Both the position numbers and the translations under genes were made by a program. A DNA stretch of 64,000 bases. It comes from Lysobacter firmicutimachus. Lineage in GTDB: Bacteria; Pseudomonadota; Gammaproteobacteria; Xanthomonadales; Xanthomonadaceae. The stretch spans positions 3,224,001 through 3,288,000 of the forward strand of contig NZ_JBANDL010000002.1 in NCBI RefSeq assembly GCF_037027445.1, read 5' to 3'. The notes beneath the pieces were generated by a model. That model made no database searches. It was not told the origin of the DNA and worked only from the letters and a program-made list of their open reading frames with translations. Below, piece after piece: positions 26,538-35,000 of the stretch. Position 1 is the stretch's first letter; each line of letters opens with the position of its first letter.

Positions 26538-27209
26538 TTAGCGCGGGGGGATCTGGATCTGCCGCAACGGCAGGCCGGGCGGCGCCAGCGCCGGCGGCAC
26601 GACCCGGTCGGCCGGCATCGCGATCGGCCGGCCCTGCGCATCGTGCAGGACGAAATCGGGCGAGAACATCAGGATCGGCTCGATCGCTACGCCCTCGTCG
26701 GTCACCTGGTGGTGGCGCACATAGCCCGGCGGCAGCGCGAAATCCTCCGGCACCGCCAGCCCGATCAGCGGCGGGCTGGTGCCGGGCGGGTTGAACGCGC
26801 CCAGGCCGGTGCGGATGCCCGCCTGCTGCAGCGCCTCGATGACCTGCGCGCCGGTAGGCTCCGGATCGCCGGGCTGGAAGTAAGCGGCCAGATCGTCGGG
26901 ATCTTGGTTCGGCATGGCCTGCCTCCCCTGCGTCGCGTCGCGCGGCGCGCGAGGCGCTGAAGCGAGCCGCTCGTCACTGGCGCCGTTCGCCGCATCGCCT
27001 GACGCATCCGCCTGGGCGACGGTGCCGGCAGCGCCGGAAGCCGGTTCGCGCATCGACCACCATCCCGCCAGTGCCAGCGCCAGCCCCACCGCGACGACCG
27101 CCGCCCACGCCAACTTGCCGCCGCGGGCGACGGGCGCCTTGTCGATCACGCGCATGCCCTCGCCGTCCGCGCGGGACGGCGGGGCATGCGGCGGGCGACG
27201 CTCGGCCAC
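26538..27209 (-). CDS. hypothetical membrane-anchored protein
   Basis: 223 residues from a GTG at 27209 with GGAG upstream. A basic cytoplasmic start is followed by one transmembrane helix (about 33-50, AWAAVVAVGLALALAG), a polar Ala/Asp-rich linker, and a C-terminal Pro-rich domain (DPDDLAAYFQPGDPEPTGAQVIEAL then hydrophobic strands ending QIQIPPR). No family is recognised. It lies 27 bp after the SGNH hydrolase and 24 bp before the N-acyltransferase-like gene on the same strand, so it is probably co-transcribed with both. Confidence 0.7.
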   Translation of the reverse strand: MAERRPPHAPPSRADGEGMRVIDKAPVARGGKLAWAAVVAVGLALALAGWWSMREPASGAAGTVAQADASGDAANGASDERLASAPRAPRDATQGRQAMPNQDPDDLAAYFQPGDPEPTGAQVIEALQQAGIRTGLGAFNPPGTSPPLIGLAVPEDFALPPGYVRHHQVTDEGVAIEPILMFSPDFVLHDAQGRPIAMPADRVVPPALAPPGLPLRQIQIPPR

Positions 27210-27236
27210 GGTTCGGTACTCCGCCGGTCGCGCCGA

Positions 27237-28325
27237 TCAGGGATTGGCCGGTTGATACACCGACAGCGCCCAGCCCATGCGCTCGTGCCCGTACTGGTTC
27301 CAGATCGGGCTGCGGCCGTTGCTGAAGCTCGAGTAGCGCGGCGCGCCGGTGCCCGTGCTGCCGCCCCACAGACCGGCCGATACCGTGCCGCCGGTGTAGG
27401 TCGGATGGGTGTCGTCGGACTGGATGTAGTCGAACGAGCTGGACGAGGAGACGAACTTGGTGTTGGCGTCGCGCAGGGTCGAGCGCAGGGTCACCGCCGT
27501 GCGGTTGATGTAGCTGGCCTCGCTCTCGCCGGACACGTAGCGCAGCGCGTCGGCGTCGACCTGGCCGTCGCCGTTGCTGTCGTAGTCCGCGCCCATGTAC
27601 TGGGCGAAGCTGTCCACGCACTGGAAGCCCTTCTGGCGCGCGTATTCGCACATCCAGTAGTTCATCTTGGCGATCGCCGGCAGGAACCGGTCGCGCAGGT
27701 TCACCGTCTGCCCGGTGCCGGCGTCGCGGCACGAGCTCTGCACGTTGTCGGCGTTGTAGCCCGGGTAGTACAGGTTGGAAATGACCTTCAGCCGGGTATT
27801 GGCGTGCGCGTTGGCGTTGATGTAATCCATCGCCGCCGCGACGTAGGTCTTGCAGGAATTGATCGCCGCATCCAGGCCGCTGTAGTCGCAGGTGCCGCTC
27901 TGCGACTTGAACGCCGAGCGCGCCTGCAGGCCGTCGTTGCCGCACATTTCGAAGCTCACCACCCGGGTCGAGGCGGCCTGCATGTAAGAACGCTCGGCGA
28001 CGATCTTGTTCTCGTAGACGTCGCGCGCCACCGCGCCCGACTTGGCCCGGCGCACGCTCTCGATGTCGGCGTTCCAGCGCGCCGACAGGTACTCGCCGTC
28101 CACGGTCGGCGCCGAGTACCGCGCCGCGTTGCTGATCGAGCCGTTGTAGCCGGCGAAGATCGAATCGCCGTAGGCGACCACGCGGTACTTGGCCGTGGTC
28201 CCGGCCCGGTCGATGGTCCAGGACACGTTCTGGTTGAGCGTATTGGCCAGGCCCGGAGCCGACAGCGCGAGCAGCGCGGCAGCCGAGAGCCACCGCCCCG
28301 CCTTGTTGCGGAACAGAGTCTTCAT
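27237..28325 (-). CDS. secreted SGNH/GDSL-type hydrolase with calcium-loop-like motif
   Basis: 362 residues from the ATG at 28325 (MKTLFRNK), which has AAGGGG upstream and a clear signal peptide ending LSAPGLA. The block I motif YGDSIFAGYNG (about residues 50-60) supplies the nucleophile Ser. FEMCGND gives the Asn block and SDDTHPTYTGG near 308 supplies the catalytic Asp/His. Several Cys suggest disulphides. DYDSNGDGQVDAD (about 230-242) is an EF-hand-like calcium loop. Such enzymes are extracellular esterases or lipases; substrate unknown. It is the first gene of the short minus-strand set, and its promoter must lie in the AT-richer gap upstream. Confidence 0.85.
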   Translation of the reverse strand: MKTLFRNKAGRWLSAAALLALSAPGLANTLNQNVSWTIDRAGTTAKYRVVAYGDSIFAGYNGSISNAARYSAPTVDGEYLSARWNADIESVRRAKSGAVARDVYENKIVAERSYMQAASTRVVSFEMCGNDGLQARSAFKSQSGTCDYSGLDAAINSCKTYVAAAMDYINANAHANTRLKVISNLYYPGYNADNVQSSCRDAGTGQTVNLRDRFLPAIAKMNYWMCEYARQKGFQCVDSFAQYMGADYDSNGDGQVDADALRYVSGESEASYINRTAVTLRSTLRDANTKFVSSSSSFDYIQSDDTHPTYTGGTVSAGLWGGSTGTGAPRYSSFSNGRSPIWNQYGHERMGWALSVYQPANP

Positions 28326-29095
28326 CCGTAATTCCCCTTCGAGATGGAATGCGCCACGGACACCGGCCGGTGCCCGATGAGAAAACGCGAAACCCGAATC
28401 ACGACGAGGAGGCTCCGGAACCCGGGGCGTTTCTCCCCCTGTCATCGCCCCCGGACGCTAGCGTACGGTTTCAAGCCGACGCAATGTGCGCTGCAACAGG
28501 CACAGTGAGCGACGTCACGTTTTCAAACACCCCGTGTTCTCCGTCGTCTCTACAATTGTTCAAAACTACGAATTGTTCAAAACTACGAAGATCATCAGCA
28601 CATTTACGATTTGTGCGTCGCAGGCGAGCACAGGCATTGGCTTACAGCGGAACAATGCGCAGAACCACCAGCTTCAACCATCGATGGCGGTTCTCGCCTC
28701 AAAGCCAATCGTCGCCCCTCAAGCCGAGATCCGGGCCAAACCTTCCCGCAAGTCCGACACCTGGGTTGGCGTCGGCCGCCAGATCTCGAGCCGCCGCTTC
28801 ATGATCAAGCCTCTTGGATTTGATCCGATCAGGCTAGAGGCTCGCTTGTCTGGCTGGCCCATTCGAACGACGTAGCGCACCGCTGGGCCATCGCCACGGC
28901 ACCGGTTACTCGATAGTGATCGTGCAACCGGCGACACATGAACCATAGAGGCCGAGACTACGCCAACGGCCAGATGGTACCGTGCATAGCACGCATGCCC
29001 CAAGGAGCAGCGGCATCTCCTACTACTGCTCGACGATAGAGGGAGGCATCGCGCGTTGCGACCCGGCCTTCCCGAGTCGCACGCGCGCAACATCC
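28326..29095. other. 770-bp gap between secreted hydrolase and exoprotein genes
   Basis: This gap has lower G+C than the flanks, notably 28500-28640. It should contain the promoter of the hydrolase gene (minus strand) and the end of the exoprotein transcript. I see no convincing intrinsic terminator and no confident gene; a 126-codon ORF discussed separately covers part of it. A tandem duplication lies at 28554-28587. Confidence 0.6.
28554..28587. repeat. tandem duplication of a 17-bp AT-rich unit
   Basis: Two identical adjacent copies of AATTGTTCAAAACTACG (28554-28570 and 28571-28587), about 230 bp upstream of the hydrolase start. It could be a regulatory repeat or a simple slippage duplication. 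Confidence 0.85.
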
Positions 29096-29099
29096 TCAT
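28719..29099 (-). other. uncertain 126-codon ORF overlapping the exoprotein stop
   Basis: Its ATG (29097-29099) overlaps the exoprotein TGA as ATGA, the arrangement of a translationally coupled gene and the place where an immunity gene would stand. The first ~70 residues are Ser/Arg/Cys-rich and look like chance translation. The last ~45 (from MGQPDKRASS to the end) look more protein-like. No family is recognised and no ribosome binding site stands out. I do not treat it as an established gene. Confidence 0.2.
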
Positions 29100-32000
29100 T
29101 TGCCAGTAGTTGGTTTCTGGGCTTTCGGAACAGCGGGCTTGGCGGTCTTATCGTCGCTACGGCCATAGTTCACGACACCGGGCCTGGTCGCCGAATCCTT
29201 GAACGTCCTAACCCCATCGGGGTTCCAGGTTTCCTTCACCTGAGCGCCGACGCTCTTGTAGTACTCGGCCAGTTCGTTGGCATCGTTGATGATCGACCAT
29301 TTGCCGCGGTCCACCATCGCTACCGGAAACTCACCCGGCCTAGCCACCACGCCCAGAAGCCCTCCATCCTTTTTGACTTTGCCAGCTTCGTTTTTGAGCA
29401 TGTAGCTGGAAAAGTTCACTTGCGGACCGTGCCGAATCACGTTGTGCTCGATGGCCTCGACGGGACGATTCTTGTCGACTGCGGCAACCGATCGATTGAT
29501 TCCACCCATGATCGAGCGTTCGGTTTTGGACCCGACCAACGGCGTATGCGGCCGGCCCGCCCCGCGGAACGTCAGCATGTCGTGCGCGTCGTAGTCTCCG
29601 GTGAACGGCAGCGCCTGCCAATTCGCCTTTTTCTTGAGCGCGCTCAACGATTCTTCCAGCCGATCCATGTCGATAGGATAGACATTGCCATCGACCGCGT
29701 CGCCAAGGCCGTGTTCGCTGCTGAGATAGATCCCTTTGAGTTTTCCGTTCTTGTCCCAATGGCCTACGTAGCCTTCGATTCCGGCATCGCGCACTTTCTG
29801 CATTTCAGGAGAGTTTTCCCCATAAGCCTTCGCCATCGACGACGATTTGATAGTTTTTTCGAGGATGTCGTGTCCTTTCGCTGCAGCGCCTTTTTCAAGA
29901 GCCGCCAGCGTAGCCGGGCCGGCCGCTCTGAAACTGATCGCAAAGTTGCCTTGGCGCGAGGCCTCTTCGATCGCCAGCCGATGCTGCGGAGTCACGAATT
30001 CCCGCTCGACCTGCTTGATGATCGCACGGTCTTTCGGTGCGCTCGCGCTCGACCCACTTTCGGCCGGGCGTTTGTGCCCGGTTTCAGTCGTACCCGCACC
30101 GGTCTTCGACTTCAGCGGCGGGTAAGAAACGCCCGTGCCCGCACCGCCGCCGATACCCGTGCCCCGCTGCAAGGGCTCCGGACGCGCAGGGCTGGAAACA
30201 CCACGGCCGAATGCCACTTGCGTCGTCTTCGGCGCTCCGACCCGATCGGGAGCGCGCTGACCACGCCCTTCCGCCGGTTTCGAAGCGCTCGCAAAGCCAG
30301 CACCTGCCTTCACAAGCGATTGCGAACCTTCCGCCTCCACCTTAGGGGCTTGTCCAACGCTGTCGGGGAAACTGCTCGCGTCATACGGAAGCGCCGTGAC
30401 CTTGATGATTCGCTTTATTCCATCCTTCTTGCCTTTAGAAGTATCCGATAACGGTAACGATTCACGCTTTTCCATGAATTTCGGGTTCCCGGGAACAAGT
30501 ACTTCATCGATGCGCAACTTCGTTCCCGGCGGCATCAACACCTCGTCTTCGCCCTTAAACGCGGCGACCGCCCCTATATCACGTGCAGCGTGCCCCGGCG
30601 GCAAATCGATTACCAAAATGGTGTCATTAATCCACGATTTACTCGGCGAGGTGCTCAGAAAAGATTCCGAGGTAACAATACTTCCCTCACTCATGTAAGA
30701 GCGCTTCAAACCCTCCAGTCCAGCCGTATCCAAAGCCAAACCACGATACGTGACCTCCAGCCCCTGCGGCGGCGGCAGCTTCAGCATCGCCCGTGTCATA
30801 TCCCCCAAGAACGCGCGCGCTGCACTTTCAAATTCGGCTGAATTAAGGGGAGTATCGTTGTCATCCAAATAGCCCTTCGACAGCAGCATATCTCTCAACG
30901 CCGACGTATTCTCTTGTCCGCGCAGGAACTTATTGATAGGCGAGTAGCTCTGACCGGAATACGTCCGTATCAATGCAGCGTCATTGTCCGTCAGTCCCGT
31001 CATTCCCTGCTTTTCCGCCTCCCGCTTCGTCGCGGCCGCTTCCGCTTTCTTTTTGCTGGCAGCATCTGCCATCAACTTCGCAAAGTCCGCCCCGCTCGAC
31101 GGCGGCGGCGGCGGCGGCAGACCTGCGGCCAGCGGCGGCGCAGACGCGCTCGCGTCGCCGCCTCGGTCGGACTCGTCAGCCGACGTATCGCTCGGCCTGC
31201 CCAGTCCGCCGGTCTCGACCCGACGCTTTTGCCCGCCATCATTCAGACCCACACGACCATCGTAGCCCTTGACCGGCACATCGATGCCGCGCGCTTGCAG
31301 GCCTCGGCCCACATCCTGCGCCAAACCCGGACGGGTGCAACTGCCGGTATCACAGCCCACGGTATTCACCTTGGCCAAGTCCACCGGCGCGCGACCGTCT
31401 TGCGACAACTCGTCGCGCAGTCCGGTCACTTCCTGCACCAATCCAGCCGCGTCCAGCCCAGCCAAACGCTTGCTGCTCGTGCCGCCTCCGGCACCATCGC
31501 CATGGCCGAACAGTTCGAGTTTGGTCCGGCCGCCGTCGGGGTGCAGCTTGCCGGCCACGACGACATGGTTGCCTTGCGCGTCGCGCTCCATCAGCACACT
31601 GTTATCCGGGTGCTTTTCGAACGCGCGCCGCGCCGACTGCACGCTGATCGCGTCGCCTGGCTGCAAATTTACGAGCACACGCTGGTCGTACTTGTCCGTA
31701 GGTTTCGAGGCGCCGCCCGTCCGCTTGCCGGCGTCTTCGGGTCGTTCCGCCGGAGCGAACGGATCGCAGCACACTCGCTCCCTGCGCAAGTCGCGCATCG
31801 CATCGAACCCGCGTTTAACCGCCTGATCCAACAACGCCTTCGTCTTGGGATCGTTCTTGAAACCGTCGAAATAGGCTTGGTAGTCCGCTTTGAACTTCGA
31901 AGCGTCCGGCTCGACAGTTTGATGCCCGTTGAGGATGCCGTGCTTCGCCTTGCCTTCGGTCTGGTTCAGCGTCCACAGCATTTCGTGCAACGAGTGCCCG

Positions 32001-35000
32001 CCGTCGTAGGTGAGGAACATTCCGGCGGCCAGCATCGCGTGACGAGGATCGATCTGTGCGCCCTTCTTGTTGGCTGCATCCACCATATGGACGATCAGGT
32101 TGGTCGAGCCCGACACCCCCGAACCGAATGGAATGCCATTTTCCAGTTCGAGCATGGCCGCGGTAGTCGGCTTTTCGCTCTTGTGCGCGCCCGACAACTC
32201 CCTCAAGCGCTCGCTATCCGGATAGATCGGTTCGTTACTGAGAGTCGGCCGCTTGGAGGAGCCTCCATCGGCGGACGTACCAGCCGCTGGCGGTTGATGG
32301 GCCAACGTAATACCCGCCATGCGGCCCGAGGGTATTACCTTCTCGCGAATGTCCGGCGGCGCGGCATTTGCGGCAAGCTGCGTGGAACGCTGGCCAATCT
32401 TGAGGATATTGCCCGGATCGACCCGTCCAACCGAGGACTGAATAGCCCCGTAGTTGTCGTTCGCCGTCCTCACGCCGGGCAACTCGATACTCCCGCTACT
32501 GCCACTTTTAAGTTCGGTGGCCAATTTGACTGCCAAGAACGGGCGAGCGATGACGTCCAAGCCGTCCTGAACCGGCTTGTTCAGAATCGTCTTCAATAGC
32601 TCCTTACGGCGCGCCACCACCTTGTCATACGCATCCGGATCCGCCGGAGACGTGAGCGAAAGAAACTCTTTGTACTCCGGATTCTTCTTTTCGAACTCGG
32701 CCATCCAGAAGCGCCGGTTATCGCTCTTGTCGAGCGTGCTACGCAAGGTCTCGATTGCTCTATCGAAGTTGCGGTCGCTTTCCTTTTCGGCGATGGACTT
32801 CCACAGCGCGGCTCCGAACTGCTCCATAGACCGCTTGACGTCCTCGGGTGGATTGCGCACGAGATGATCGACCATCGCAGTCTCGAAGGTGCGCCCGTAA
32901 ACGTTGTCGAATAGGCGCGTCGCCGGCGGCTGCTGATCCCGGCCGTATTCAGCAAGTTCGCCATCCAAGCGCGCAGCCAGATCCTTGAGCTTCCGGCCTT
33001 GCGGAACCTCGCCACTGCCCAGAGACGTCACTGCCTTCTCCAACATCGACCGTACGTCGCCAGTTTTTAGGTCGTGCTTAAGCCACTGACTTTCTGCGTC
33101 GGCCAACAATCCTTCCAATGACTTGCGAGCCGGACCAGACGGCAGTTCGCTGATCGTCTGCTGTACCCCGGACATCCAGTTGGTCATCACCTCGGTGGGC
33201 ACCCGAGCCATATCCCGCGGCGCCGGATTGGTCGGTTTCTGGAACTCCGCAACGGATTTTTGCAGATCGTGCGAAATCGCAGCCAATTCCCGCTGCGAAG
33301 CCTTCTTCTGGAAGTCATTCGACACCAAAGCGTCGACCCGAGACTTCAGCGTTTTGAACGCATCATCGTCGGACAGCTTTTTCTGATGGCTCTCTAGGAT
33401 CCGACTCCATGCTTGTTCGGAATTCTCGCTTTCCGCCAAACTCTTGATTTCGGCGGTCAACGACTTCCACTCTTGTTCCAAGCGCTCCTTAGCCTTGGCC
33501 TTTGGGGCCTTATCGATCGAAGATTGCGGTGCGCCTTCCAGCATCGAAGCAAGAACCTCCGCTCGCTCCCTATCGACAGCGGCCTTCTCGAACTCCTTAG
33601 TCTGAACCGCGCCCAGCCGTTGCTTCAATTTGGCCAGTTCGGCGTCGGGCACGCTCGAACGGTAACGGTCCAATTCGTTTCTCACCACATCGTCGCTAAG
33701 CACTTTTTGCCCGCCATCGGCATCGGTCCGGCCGTCACCGCGACGATTACGGCCCAGCCCGCCCTCTTCAACCGGACGTTTGTGCCCGGTCTCGGTCAGC
33801 CCAACACGGCCATCGTAGCCCTTGACCGGCACATCGATGCCACGCGCCTGCAGGTCTTGGCCCACGTCCTGCGCCAAACCCGGACGGGTGCAGCTGCCGG
33901 TATCGCAGCCCACGGTATTCACCTTGGCCAGGTCCACCTGCGCCCGACCACCTTGCGACAGCTCGTCGCGCAGCCCTGCAACTTCCTGCGCCAGCCCGGC
34001 TGCGTCCAGTCCGGCCAGACGCGTGCTGCCCGCTCCGTCTCCGGCGCCATCGCCGTGGCCGACCAGCTCGAGCTTGGTCCGGCCGCCTTCGGCACGTAGC
34101 TCGCCTTCCACTACGGCGTGGTTGCCCAGCGCGTCGCGCTTGATCAACACGCTATTATCCGGATGCTTGTCGAAGATCCGCTTCGCGGACGCCTCGCTGG
34201 TCGCGTCGGACTCCAACTGCACGATCACGCGCTGATCGTATTTGTCCGTCGGCTTGGCCGCGTCAGCGGAGTCCTTGTTCACCGTCGTCAGCGATTGCGA
34301 ACGGCCCGCTTCCACCTCAGGCCCCTGTCGATCATCTCCATTCGCTACCACCGAACGCGCAGCGTCCGACTGCGCTACCTCGGTATCGGCGCCATCTACG
34401 GCACGGCCGTTCGGCGAATCGGGCACTTCTGCCAGATTCGTGCGTCCCGTCTCCTGGTCGTTACCCACCCTGCCTCGGCCTCGCTCACTGCCGCCGGCAC
34501 CGTCGGCGCTCTCGGCCGCGCGCGGCGCCTGCGTCCGCGATAGAGCATCGCCAGCGGCCGATCGAGAACGGCCGTCACCAACAGCAGGGCTGGCAACCCC
34601 GTCCGGCTTCGTAGCAACAGATTCGCCGCTGGACCTGCTCGGCGCATTGGGAACCACTGCCGGATTCGTGCGGCCCGCCCGCTGATTGTCGGCCAATCCG
34701 ATGCGACCTCGGTCGCCGCCGCGGGTATCGGTGCTTTCGGCCACGCGCGGCAGTTGCACCTGCAACGAAGCATCGCCGGCGACCGACTGAGAACGACCGT
34801 CGTCCTGAGCAGGGCTCGTAGTGCCGTCCGGTTTCGCAGCTACCGATTCGGCTTCGGGTTTGCGCGGAGCAGTCGCTGCATCGTCCGCTTTGCGCGAAGA
34901 GCGACTTCCGTCCGACGCGCCGCTCTTTCCGCTATCCGAAGAGCCGATCTTCTTTCCCAGTGATTCTTTTACGTCGCCCACGCCGATGGTGATGCCGGCG

